64,000 nucleotides of DNA from Leisingera thetidis (GTDB lineage: Bacteria > Pseudomonadota > Alphaproteobacteria > Rhodobacterales > Rhodobacteraceae), in NCBI RefSeq assembly GCF_025857195.1, contig NZ_CP109792.1:1-64000 (forward strand). The letters are read 5' to 3'. Within the stretch, counting starts at the first letter, position 1. Each line of letters begins with the position of its first letter. The notes under the pieces were generated by a model. That model was not told the origin of the DNA. It did not search any database and saw only the letters and a program-made list of their open reading frames with translations. Positions 17,357 to 24,476 of this stretch are shown here, piece after piece. A program made the translations under genes and the position numbers.

Positions 17357-17784
17357 CCACGGGCGCCAATGCCGCGGCGCATGGCCCTGAAGAGTCGGGC
17401 GCGACGCCAGAGTGATCGAACGTGGCCGGATTATCCTTCGCGATGAAGGGGAGGCGGTTCGGTGCGTGTCTTGAAACCATCGCTGCAGCTATCGAGGATA
17501 TTTGCGGCGCAGTTGCATCGGTAGGCAAACCGTCGCCTGCGCTTGCACCAAGCCTGACATTGCTCCTCGCACGACCGACGGCAAATGGCTCTTCTGCCCC
17601 ATCGCTGCGGTGCGCTCGTAAGATGACTTCGGCGCTCTCGCTCAGAGGGTTGGGCGAAAGCTTCCACCTTGGCGCGGGCCTCCGCCTTCTGACGATCCTC
17701 GAATGTGGAGATCGCCTTGGCGACGTCCTCCTGAATTTTCGTCAGCTCGCCGAGCGACAGTGCCTCGAGATCGTAATCAGCCAT
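17340..17784 (-). pseudogene. Broken H-NS/HvrA-like nucleoid protein gene
   Basis: From the ATG at 17784 the minus strand encodes MADYDLEALSLGELTKIQED and continues to EAFA near residue 45, a good match to the oligomerisation helix of alphaproteobacterial H-NS-like proteins. After that the frame loses family resemblance. Weak echoes of the DNA-binding tail (IAKDNPATF; HWRPWLAVGE) appear in other frames towards 17340, as expected after frameshifts or rearrangement. The open frame could still make a 117-residue protein with an intact N-terminus and a scrambled C-terminus. It lies directly upstream of the helicase gene on the same strand, so its promoter may now drive that operon. Confidence 0.65.
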
Positions 17785-18212
17785 TGATGCGTGCCGGGTC
17801 CTGGATGTTCCGGTATCGCTAGCATGTCGCGGCAGGGCCCTGCATTTCCCAGCAGGCAAGGGCAGTGGGACGAGGACTGGTTATCGCCACTTTGGCCGCT
17901 AGCGGCGTGCAGGACTTGGGGTATAGCAGTCTCGATTGCCAAGGGGTCATGGTCTGGCACGGGCTCCCCCGTATCTCCCGTCTCCTGGGCCATCCCTTCG
18001 ACTGACAATCCCCTAATCCCGTTCGGTCTCCTGCGCGCAACCCCGCGTCAGTCCGGGCCGTGTTGGCCGCCTTTGGCGTCCTGCCCGCTCCACCCCGGTC
18101 CTCTGGGGGTGTCCGGTGTCCATGCTGTCCACCGTGCACGCGTCACCCGACGGGCTTTTTCAGGGTCTTGTCGAAGGGACGGTCCCGAAGACAGGAAACA
18201 CAGGAGCTTATC
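17785..18212. other. Divergent intergenic region between the minus-strand operon and ssb
   Basis: No gene is supported in these 428 bases. The segment should hold a minus-strand promoter for the H-NS-like relic and operon, and the plus-strand promoter of ssb. Just before ssb, GTCTT (18165-18169) can pair with AAGAC (18188-18192) around an inner GGGA/TCCC stem (18176-18186), a two-stem leader loosely like those at 3514, 20179 and 21366. Confidence 0.4.
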
Positions 18213-18617
18213 ATGCAGAACATCGTCATCCTCGCCGGCAACATCGGTCAGACCCCCGAAGTCCGCACCACCCAGAGCGGCACCAAGATCACCAACTTCA
18301 GCCTCGCCACCTCGCGCCCCCGCCTCTCGGAAGGCCGTGTGATGCGCGACGAGAACGGCTACCGGGTCATGGACACCGAATGGCACCGCATCACCTGCTT
18401 CAACGGTCTCGGCAAGACGGTCGCGGAGCACTCCGAAAAGGGCATGAAGGTCCTCGTCCACGGTCGCATCCACTACACCAAGTGGATCGACAGCATGGGG
18501 AACGACCGCTACGGCTGCGAAATCATCGCCGAGAAGGTCGACTTCCTGAGCCGCCCGAAGTCGGCCGAGAACGAAAACCCCGAGCTGGTCGACCGCGACG
18601 ATGAGATCCCGTTCTGA
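18213..18617 (+). CDS. ssb: Plasmid single-stranded DNA-binding protein
   Basis: A 134-aa SSB with the OB-fold signature: MQNIVILAGNIGQTPEVRTT, the segment ITNFSLATSR, then WHRITCFNGLGKTVAEHSEKG and VLVHGRIHYTKW. It ends with the acidic tip DRDDEIPF that binds SSB partner proteins, so the protein is complete. The ATG at 18213 follows ACAGGAGCTT. Plasmid SSBs protect and help convert the incoming strand during conjugation and are often expressed early in the recipient. A terminator-like hairpin follows. Confidence 0.96.
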   Translation: MQNIVILAGNIGQTPEVRTTQSGTKITNFSLATSRPRLSEGRVMRDENGYRVMDTEWHRITCFNGLGKTVAEHSEKGMKVLVHGRIHYTKWIDSMGNDRYGCEIIAEKVDFLSRPKSAENENPELVDRDDEIPF

Positions 18618-18639
18618 GGAACGGGGTCTCCCCCTAGGG

Positions 18640-18664
18640 CCCGGCGGGTTAGACTGCCGGGTTT
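18640..18664 (+). terminator. Terminator after ssb
   Basis: CCCGGC (18640-18645) pairs with GCCGGG (18656-18661) around a 10-base loop, followed by TTT. It lies 23 bases after the ssb stop. Confidence 0.6.
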
Positions 18665-18891
18665 GCGGGATTGCCGCGAAGCGGCTTAGAGCACAAAGTG
18701 CCCTCACCGGGACGGATGTAACTGCACGCGCATTCGTCCGCTTCTCAGCCCAAACCAAACATTAGACTTGGTGGAAGGCTACGTCGCCTTGATAGAAGAT
18801 TCGAAGCTGATAGAAACTGGGGAAGAGGACTACAGAAATGTGCGTTATTGAGACAATTCACTGCAACTAGTATTGGAATATTGGTGCTAAA

Positions 18892-20100
18892 TTGACCGGA
18901 CACAATCATTACCCTTGGTGCACATGCGGGTGGTGCGTTGGCGGCGGCAACCGAAACGGTGGAGGCGCCAACGCTGCGCCAGTAACAAAGCCACTTCGGC
19001 CGGTCTATTCCGAGTATGAAAAGCACCAAGCGACGCAGACGCTGAAAGGCTACGGCGCAACAAGCTACTCTCGCTGCTTCGTTAATCCCAATGCATCCTG
19101 CCCCGTCTGCGGTCAGCCCGTCTATTTTTATGCTAATGAACACGGTAGTCGCGTCTTCTTTGATGAACTCGGAAAACCTTGGGCAAAGCACCCTTGCACG
19201 GACAACGGGCGCCCCGCCTCTGGCTCTGTGCGTGCTCGCCCCTCCAGAAGACCAGTTGCTGAAATCAAAGATATTCTCAGTGCCGAACAAAAGATCGACC
19301 AGAGAATACTACCTGTAGGTCGGAAAACGAGACGAGATTCCTGGAAGCTTGCGGTGGTGGTTGAAGTCCACTTTGCCGACTTCGGGATGGAAGTTCACGT
19401 TGAAGACCTTTCAAGCCAAAATCATCAGAAATATCGTTTTTTCATCTACTGTGACCAGCCGCTTTTGGTTGAAGGTGACCTCGTCAGTCGCCGTAGAGAG
19501 ACGTTCTCATTTCTCCACCCGCAGTCACTTGAAGATACTACCGTTGTCAACGGGGACCGGCTGGTCGACTTCGAAGCGCTGGAAAAGGATATCGACCCTA
19601 GCATAATTCCCGGTGATGTTTCAGAGATTTTGCCATCCGAGAGGAGGCACTTTGGGTCAGGAAGCGGCGGAACTGCCAAAGTGTCAGGAACACTACGTTC
19701 TGTACTCGAAGATTTCGCCAAGAAGGGGATCGTGGGGCCCAAACTTGTTTCTCACTATTTGAATGAAACAGGCCGTGTGACTGCTGATGGTTCGCCTTGG
19801 ACTCCTCGCCTTGCCTTTTTTCTGATTGCCCTATCCGGCGTCTCCCAAGAAAAACCGGTTAGGCAAAAGAAACGAACCGCAGGTAATAAACCTCAAAAGG
19901 CTCGGAAGCCGCAACCACATGCACGCGCCAAGAAGCGCCCACGTTCATCTGGAACCCTGTCTGGCAATTCGGTTTCGCAATCAGCCAAAAACCACAAGCC
20001 ACGTCCCGAACCCGCGGGTCGGCTCTCCACCGATGTAGATGAGTGGGCACGTATGCTATCAAGACTTGGACGGGTTTCCAGAAAAGACGACGACGGCTGA
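18892..20100 (+). CDS. Zinc-binding-motif protein of unknown function, 402 aa
   Basis: The N-terminus MTGHNHYPWCTCGWCVGGG has a Cys pair (CTCGWC), and near residue 70 CPVCGQPVYFYANEHGSRVFFDELG with a further HPC forms a likely zinc ribbon. The centre is a beta-rich domain (VVVEVHFADFGMEVHVEDL). Around residue 280 the segment FAKKGIVGPKLVSHYLNETG...WTPRLAFFLI resembles the helical domain that follows site-specific recombinase cores, but no catalytic core is present. The tail is highly basic. The only available start is TTG at 18892, without a clear Shine-Dalgarno site. The gene is more AT-rich than ssb. Proteins with the same HNHYPWCTCGWC opening occur elsewhere, by recollection, without known function. 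Confidence 0.75.
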   Translation: MTGHNHYPWCTCGWCVGGGNRNGGGANAAPVTKPLRPVYSEYEKHQATQTLKGYGATSYSRCFVNPNASCPVCGQPVYFYANEHGSRVFFDELGKPWAKHPCTDNGRPASGSVRARPSRRPVAEIKDILSAEQKIDQRILPVGRKTRRDSWKLAVVVEVHFADFGMEVHVEDLSSQNHQKYRFFIYCDQPLLVEGDLVSRRRETFSFLHPQSLEDTTVVNGDRLVDFEALEKDIDPSIIPGDVSEILPSERRHFGSGSGGTAKVSGTLRSVLEDFAKKGIVGPKLVSHYLNETGRVTADGSPWTPRLAFFLIALSGVSQEKPVRQKKRTAGNKPQKARKPQPHARAKKRPRSSGTLSGNSVSQSAKNHKPRPEPAGRLSTDVDEWARMLSRLGRVSRKDDDG

Positions 20101-20178
20101 TGATTGCCCGGAACTACGATTGTCCGCATTTCTGCCTTCTAAGCATCTTTCGAGAGTAAAAGGAGTGTCGGTTTCCCG

Positions 20179-20226
20179 GTGACAGGTTGAAGGCTGGGAG
20201 AGTGGCTCCCGGCGCCTGTCACGGAG
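20179..20226 (+). promoter_or_regulatory. Structured 5' leader, copy B (before DUF932 gene)
   Basis: The outer stem is GTGACAGG (20179-20186) with CCTGTCAC (20215-20222). The inner stem is GGGAG (20196-20200) with CTCCC (20206-20210), closing the loop AGTGG. Internal loops are 9 and 4 bases (GGCG). GGAG (20223-20226) follows at once and is 8 bases from the ATG at 20235. Relative to copy A, both stems differ by paired substitutions. Confidence 0.72.
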
Positions 20227-20234
20227 AAATGCCG

Positions 20235-20726
20235 ATGGGTGTTGTGGAAGTTCTGGATCCGGTTCAGCCGGCGCGGGCTGGTGGCTGGAAAGTGGATGTA
20301 AGTCGGGGCGAGCGGAACGGGCGGGTGTCGTCCGAATGGTTTAACCGGCCGGATGACGAGCGGTATCTCTCGCTCGACGATCTCTGGGCCAATGTGAAGA
20401 GTCGCTCCGAGCGCAGCCGCAGCCGGGTGGTGCATTCCGCCGACATCCGTGTCGAGGCTGCGCGCGACAGTGCAGAGCGATTGCACCTGGTCCTGCCGAA
20501 GGGGGATGAACCAGTTGCACCCACCCATTGGGCCTTCGGCCAGCTCGCCAGCATTGTCGGCGCTCCGGCCTCTTACCTACGGCAGCTGCCCGCGCCACTG
20601 GCGGGGATCAACCTGCAATACGGTTTGACCAACCACCGCGCCGAGCAGGTTAAGTCCTTCGAGACCGAGGATGCCCGCCTTGATATGGAAGGGCGCGCCA
20701 AGAAGCTTCTCGACCGCGTTGGTTGA
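20235..20726 (+). pseudogene. DUF932 protein with large internal deletion
   Basis: The start at 20235 (MGVVEVLDP) is set by the GGAG eight bases upstream; ATG at 20229 is too close. Residues 1-145 match the N-terminal third of DUF932 phage/plasmid proteins (WFNRPDDERYLSLDDLW, HWAFGQLASIVGAPASYLR, NLQYGLTNHRAEQ). After FETED the sequence jumps to ARLDMEGRAKKLLDRVG, which I recognise as the extreme C-terminus of the family. About 240 residues of the central domain are therefore missing in frame. The remaining 163-aa product is probably non-functional for the usual role, which is itself unknown. The gene ends before a perfect palindromic terminator. Confidence 0.75.
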
Positions 20727-20732
20727 GGTGGC

Positions 20733-20758
20733 GACCGGAGGCGATATCGCCTCCGGTC
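20733..20758 (+). terminator. Perfect 26-bp palindromic terminator
   Basis: GACCGGAGGCGAT (20733-20745) is directly followed by its complement ATCGCCTCCGGTC (20746-20758) and then TCGTTCCTGTTT. It can fold as a long hairpin ending transcription of the DUF932 gene. Confidence 0.7.
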
Positions 20759-20819
20759 TCGTTCCTGTTTAATCGATCTGCTACCGTGCCCGACATGTTT
20801 AGGTATTGGAAGTACGCGC

Positions 20820-21320
20820 ATGGAAGAAATCGATTGGTCAGATCGTGCATTTTATGATGACGGCGAATGGGTTACCTGGTCGGAAATCGACGAGCAGCTT
20901 CGCTACAAGGAGTGGGGCGCTAAATACCCGAACGCGATCCGGTCTATGATCCCATATTTTGAGGATCTCCTGTCCCTCGCGGAAAGCTACCACCTCGAGA
21001 CCGGCCTTCATCTCTCTGTCTACGGTGACATCGGTGAGCTGTTCGGTGCTATCACGTACGGTATCAAGCTGAACAAGACCTACGCCCAGGGTGCTGACGG
21101 AAGAATTGGCAATGATCATGTCGAGGTCAAAACCATTACGCCATTCAAGACAAAGGATGTGGTTGTGGTCGATACCAATGGGCATTTCAACAAGCTCTTG
21201 GTTGTAAAGATCAACGAGGATTTTCAGGTCTCGGGTCGGATGATCGACCGAAAAGATCTCCCAAAGCGTGAAGGGCGCTACTTGCGGGTTCGATGGAGCG
21301 ATTTACCAACGCCGAAATGA
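20820..21320 (+). CDS. Possible PD-(D/E)xK nuclease-fold protein, 166 aa
   Basis: No named function. The region GDIGELFGAITYGIKLNKTY (residues 70-89), then ADGRIGNDHVEVKTITPF (about 93-110), gives the order Glu - Asp - E-x-K (EVK) typical of restriction-endonuclease-like folds, preceded by an acidic N-terminus. The EVK lysine is followed by a strand DVVVVD, as in DUF6998-type nuclease-like proteins. The ATG at 20820 follows a promoter-like stretch but has a weak ribosome binding site (TTGGAAGTACGC). It stands alone between two terminated plus-strand units. Nuclease activity is an inference from the motif spacing. Confidence 0.6.
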   Translation: MEEIDWSDRAFYDDGEWVTWSEIDEQLRYKEWGAKYPNAIRSMIPYFEDLLSLAESYHLETGLHLSVYGDIGELFGAITYGIKLNKTYAQGADGRIGNDHVEVKTITPFKTKDVVVVDTNGHFNKLLVVKINEDFQVSGRMIDRKDLPKREGRYLRVRWSDLPTPK

Positions 21321-21365
21321 TCGACCCGATCAGCGACAGAGAGTCCGAGGGGCGGTTTGGTCTTT

Positions 21366-21407
21366 GACGGTTTGAAGCGGGGAGAGAGGCTCTCTGCACC
21401 GTCGGAG
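21366..21407 (+). promoter_or_regulatory. Structured 5' leader, copy C (before 21416 gene)
   Basis: The outer stem is GACGGT (21366-21371) with ACCGTC (21398-21403). The inner stem is GGGAG (21380-21384) with CTCTC (21390-21394, one G-U pair), closing the loop AGAGG. Internal loops are 8 (TTGAAGCG) and 3 bases. GGAG (21404-21407) abuts the stem, 8 bases before the ATG at 21416. Copy B has a nearly identical left internal loop (TTGAAGGCT). Confidence 0.7.
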
Positions 21408-21415
21408 ATATGCCC

Positions 21416-21934
21416 ATGTTCGACCTTCCTCTCCAAACTCAGCCGGAAACACAGAAGACAGGTTTGCCGCCGAGCCTCCTGACCGATTTTACAGATCAAG
21501 ACTTGTGGTTTGCGCTCACGACGGCTTGCCATGCTCCCGCGGCGCTCATGTCCGGGCAGGCACACCCCAAGGTACTGGAGCGATTCACCACGCTGGCCGA
21601 GGCCATGCAGGGGGCAATCGTTCACGCCGAAGAAATTATACCTGAAGACGCTCCGCGTCTCCTGGCAATCCTCGACCGGGAGGGCCGCCTCGTTCTGGGC
21701 GGGGCTACCAATGATGGCGGGGTCGCATGGTGCCACCCGGTCTCGGATGCCACCGAAGCCCGCGCCGTCGTGTCCGAAGCCAGCCAGACCCGTGCGCAGG
21801 CCATGCGGGCGGCCGAGTGGCATGAACATGGCCTCGCGCGCCGGCTGCGGCACCACGCCGACGTTCTCGATGCCCGTCTTGTCGATCCGCTCTGGCGTGT
21901 CTTCGCGTCTCGCGCCCTGCAGATCGCGGCGTGA
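21416..21934 (+). CDS. Conserved plasmid protein of unknown function, 172 aa
   Basis: A mostly helical protein beginning MFDLPLQTQPETQKTG, with a well-formed globular region (TDFTDQDLWFALTTACHAP; LAILDREGRLVLGGATNDGG) and a basic helical C-terminus (ARRLRHHADVLDARLVDPLWRVF). I recognise no catalytic motif. The start is fixed by the GGAG that closes the structured leader, eight bases upstream; the ATG at 21410 is too close. It sits in the plus-strand group of accessory plasmid genes with DUF932, DUF6878 and WGR, in its own transcription unit. Confidence 0.75.
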   Translation: MFDLPLQTQPETQKTGLPPSLLTDFTDQDLWFALTTACHAPAALMSGQAHPKVLERFTTLAEAMQGAIVHAEEIIPEDAPRLLAILDREGRLVLGGATNDGGVAWCHPVSDATEARAVVSEASQTRAQAMRAAEWHEHGLARRLRHHADVLDARLVDPLWRVFASRALQIAA

Positions 21935-22033
21935 CGCCCGAGAGTCAGAGAAGGGCAGGGGAGGATGTGAGCCTAGGAGGACGAGAGAGAGAGAGACGGG
22001 GTTCAGATCCTTTCCCTCATTTCGGAGTTTCCA

Positions 22034-22576
22034 ATGTCCAAGATCGAACCCACCCTGGCCGCGCCGATGGCGCCGTCCAGGATTGATTTCACCGCCGTGC
22101 TGGCCCGGCAGGCCGAGCGCGACGCGCGGATCGCAGCTTTGCGTCCGGCCAACAAGGAGCGCCTCTTCGATGGCCTGACTGCCGCGGGCATCACCCATGT
22201 GACCGTGAGCTTCGACGGCTATGGCGATAGCGGCCAGGTTGAAAGCATCCAAGCCTACGCTGGCGAGACCGGGGTTGCTTTCTCCAAGACCGAGATCGCC
22301 TATACCGCATTGACCTGGGACGACCCGGAGGTCGAGATGCGGGCGCTTTCGCTCGAAGATGTCGTGGAGCAACTGGCCTACGACTTGCTCTCCGACACCC
22401 ATGGCGGTTGGGAAAACAACGACGGGGCATACGGTGAATTCTGCTTCGACGCGAGCGCTCGCACCATCCACCTCGAGTTCAACGAGCGCTTCCCCGGAAC
22501 CGGTATCCAGGAAAACCTCGCCGACAAGGCCAAGAAGCTCGGCATCCCGGTCATGAAGTTCGAGAAGGGGGCGTGA
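22034..22576 (+). CDS. DUF6878-family protein
   Basis: This 180-aa protein matches the DUF6878 pattern: an N-terminal helix with VLARQAERDARIAALRPANKERLFDGL, then strands ITHVTVSFDGYGDSGQVESI, a central YDLLSDTHGGWENNDGAYGEF and a final FNERFPGTGIQENL. The family is common on alphaproteobacterial plasmids next to WGR and DUF932 genes; its biochemistry is unknown. The ATG at 22034 follows TTTCGGAGTTTCCA, a usable ribosome binding site. The ~100-base leader (21935-22033) is rich in GAGAGA repeats and does not fold like the three two-stem leaders. Confidence 0.8.
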   Translation: MSKIEPTLAAPMAPSRIDFTAVLARQAERDARIAALRPANKERLFDGLTAAGITHVTVSFDGYGDSGQVESIQAYAGETGVAFSKTEIAYTALTWDDPEVEMRALSLEDVVEQLAYDLLSDTHGGWENNDGAYGEFCFDASARTIHLEFNERFPGTGIQENLADKAKKLGIPVMKFEKGA

Positions 22577-22660
22577 GCCCCCGACTTCAATCCGGGACAG
22601 AACATTGTGGAAACGTCGAAGAGCGCTTGATATTGTGGTCTGGAGAGAGGCGCCAACAAC

Positions 22661-22927
22661 ATGTTCGACATTTCGCAGCAAATGGAAGTGTTCCCGACAA
22701 CGGTCGATCTCAAGCGGATCGACCCGTCTCTCAACATGCGGCGCTTCTATCGAATGAGCGTTCAGCCGGACCTGTTTGGCGGCGCATGCCTTGTGCGGGA
22801 ATGGGGCCGTATCGGGTTTCGAGGGCAGATGCTAATCGAACAGCACCCGGACGAGGGGCATGCTGTGACCGCCCTATTGAAGCTCGCAGCGACGAAGCAT
22901 CGCCGAGGATACTTGCGTTCTAGCTAG
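22661..22927 (+). CDS. WGR-domain protein, 88 aa
   Basis: A stand-alone WGR domain: the motif REWGRIGFRGQ sits at residues 46-56, preceded by the strand RRFYRMSVQPDLFGGACLV and followed by the helix HAVTALLKLAATKHRRGY. WGR domains bind nucleic acids in PARPs and other proteins; small free-standing versions are frequent on alphaproteobacterial plasmids. A GGAGAGAGG stretch upstream provides ribosome binding. It is the last plus-strand backbone gene before the BREX locus. Confidence 0.85.
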   Translation: MFDISQQMEVFPTTVDLKRIDPSLNMRRFYRMSVQPDLFGGACLVREWGRIGFRGQMLIEQHPDEGHAVTALLKLAATKHRRGYLRSS

Positions 22928-22994
22928 CTGATCCTTTGTGGTTTGATAGTCCAATGCCAGTCCCTGGGGTATCTACGCCTGAATGGTCGACTTC

Positions 22995-23088
22995 CAAGGC
23001 AACGCCTTGAAATTCGATTGATAATCTCGGTGTCACTCCCTAAGGTTGTCGCAGGCCCAGAAAATGGGCGCGCATAGTTACAATGCGC
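22995..23088 (+). promoter_or_regulatory. Inverted repeats in the BREX promoter region
   Basis: CAAGGC-AAC-GCCTTG (22995-23009) and GCGCAT-7-ATGCGC (23070-23088) are perfect 6-bp inverted repeats upstream of the WYL regulator gene. BREX WYL regulators repress their own operon by binding inverted repeats in the promoter, so the second, nearer repeat is the better operator candidate. Binding is inferred. Confidence 0.4.
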
Positions 23089-23110
23089 ATTGGGATACCG
23101 GGAGGCCAGG

Positions 23111-24007
23111 GTGGATAGCGACAGGTCAGAACTTCGATGGGGAGTCGAGCAACGTCTCGAGTTCATAGAGTTCCGCTTGTTCTGGGAGGGGCATGTAAAC
23201 CGGAGTGACCTCATGGATCAGTTCGGTGTCTCGGTCAACCAAGCGTCCACTGACTTGAATCGCTACATCGGCTTTGCTCCGGCGAACATGGTCTACGACA
23301 AGAGTGCGCGGACTTATGTGCGAGGCAGTGCATTCCAACCACAATTTCTGGAACCCGATGCCAGTCGCTATCTAGCACAGCTACGGTCCGTGGCCGAAAA
23401 CATTCTTGACCGTGATGACTCTTGGATCGCTAATCTTCCGTCCTTTGCCTCTGCGCCGACGCCGGTCCGTGGTGTTGACCCCGTGACGCTACGGTCCGTT
23501 GTGGGAGCGATCAGGCGATCCGAAGAGATAGAGATACGATACCAGTCCCTTTCCAGCCCAGATCCGCGGTGGCGGTGGATTGCGCCTCACGCGATTGCCT
23601 TCGATGGATTTCGCTGGCACGCCCGCGCGTTTTGTCTAACCGACAAGTGTTTCAAGGATTTCCTTCTTTCCCGGATGATTGAGATTCGTGGCTCACGCGA
23701 AAGCGGGACATCGGCCGATGATGATCTCGACTGGAATTCAGAAGTCGTCCTCGAAGTGGCCCCTCATCCCGAACTGTCAGAAACGCAGGCCAAGGTCATT
23801 GCCCTCGACTACGGGATGCGTGGCGGCAGCGCGAAGATAAAGGTGCGCCGCGCGCTGCTCTATTACGCGCTGAGGCGCTTGGGATTGGATACAGATCCCG
23901 CCGCCCGGCGCCCGCAAGACCAACAGATTGTCCTGATGAACGCCCCCGAAATCGGGCACTCGACACTGAGGGTCTCGGCGCCTGTGAGCGGAGGCGTAAA
24001 CGGATGA
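23111..24007 (+). CDS. brxR: WYL-domain transcriptional regulator of BREX (BrxR/CapW-like)
   Basis: The N-terminal winged helix (RLEFIEFRLFWEGHVNRSDLMDQFGVSVNQASTDL, cut here by memory into helix and recognition helix) is followed by a WYL domain with IEIRYQSLSS and PHAIAFDGFRWHARAFC, and a C-terminal dimerisation domain. This is the architecture of BrxR/CapW repressors that precede defence operons. I chose GTG at 23111 because GGGAGG lies six bases upstream; a TTG at 23090 is in frame but lacks a site. Its stop overlaps the brxF start (ATGA, 24004-24007), tying it to the operon it is likely to repress. Confidence 0.88.
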   Translation: MDSDRSELRWGVEQRLEFIEFRLFWEGHVNRSDLMDQFGVSVNQASTDLNRYIGFAPANMVYDKSARTYVRGSAFQPQFLEPDASRYLAQLRSVAENILDRDDSWIANLPSFASAPTPVRGVDPVTLRSVVGAIRRSEEIEIRYQSLSSPDPRWRWIAPHAIAFDGFRWHARAFCLTDKCFKDFLLSRMIEIRGSRESGTSADDDLDWNSEVVLEVAPHPELSETQAKVIALDYGMRGGSAKIKVRRALLYYALRRLGLDTDPAARRPQDQQIVLMNAPEIGHSTLRVSAPVSGGVNG

Positions 24008-24462
24008 TCGAGGCACTTGAACGCGTTGTTGACGATCTTGCTGTGGTGAACAGCAAACTATTGCTGCTGATAGGCGCGCCAAATTCCGGGAAAAGCGACT
24101 TGCTTCGCCAACTGGCTGGACGTCGAAAGCTGCACATCCTCAACATTGGAGCCGCCCTCGGGCGAGAACTGCTGACAATCCCGAGCCCTAGGAGACACCT
24201 TCAAGCAGCCGACCTTCTGAAAGGGTTGGCGGATGAGTTTTCGCGGGAAGGGCTTCTCCTCATGGACAATCTCGAACTCCTGTTCGATCAGGAGTTGAAG
24301 CTAAGTCCGCTCGATTTGCTCCGGCGGCATTCTCAGGCGCGACGCGTTGTTGCGGCTTGGCCGGGGACGCTCACAGACAACAGGCTGTCGTATGCAACGA
24401 CAGGACATCCAGAATATCAGGACTACAGCTGTGATGGCGTGGTTCCGTTCAGAGTAAATTGA
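24004..24462 (+). CDS. brxF: BREX type 3 P-loop protein BrxF
   Basis: A small 152-aa P-loop ATPase: Walker A GAPNSGKSDLLRQL near residue 25 and a Walker B-like LLLMDNLELLFD near residue 83. BrxF is specific to type 3 BREX and precedes brxC, exactly as here. The start overlaps the regulator's stop by four bases. The next start, brxC at 24477, is 14 bases after the stop. Its mechanistic role in BREX is not established. Confidence 0.88.
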   Translation: MIEALERVVDDLAVVNSKLLLLIGAPNSGKSDLLRQLAGRRKLHILNIGAALGRELLTIPSPRRHLQAADLLKGLADEFSREGLLLMDNLELLFDQELKLSPLDLLRRHSQARRVVAAWPGTLTDNRLSYATTGHPEYQDYSCDGVVPFRVN

Positions 24463-24476
24463 AAGGAAATCTCGAG

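Noticed and set aside
21935..22033. GAGAGA-rich leader before DUF6878 as a fourth structured leader
   Set aside because: It does not form the two-stem fold and its ribosome binding site is not placed after a stem.
21278..22681. 467-codon open frame on the minus strand
   Set aside because: It is antisense to the 21416 and DUF6878 genes and has no family resemblance or start signal.
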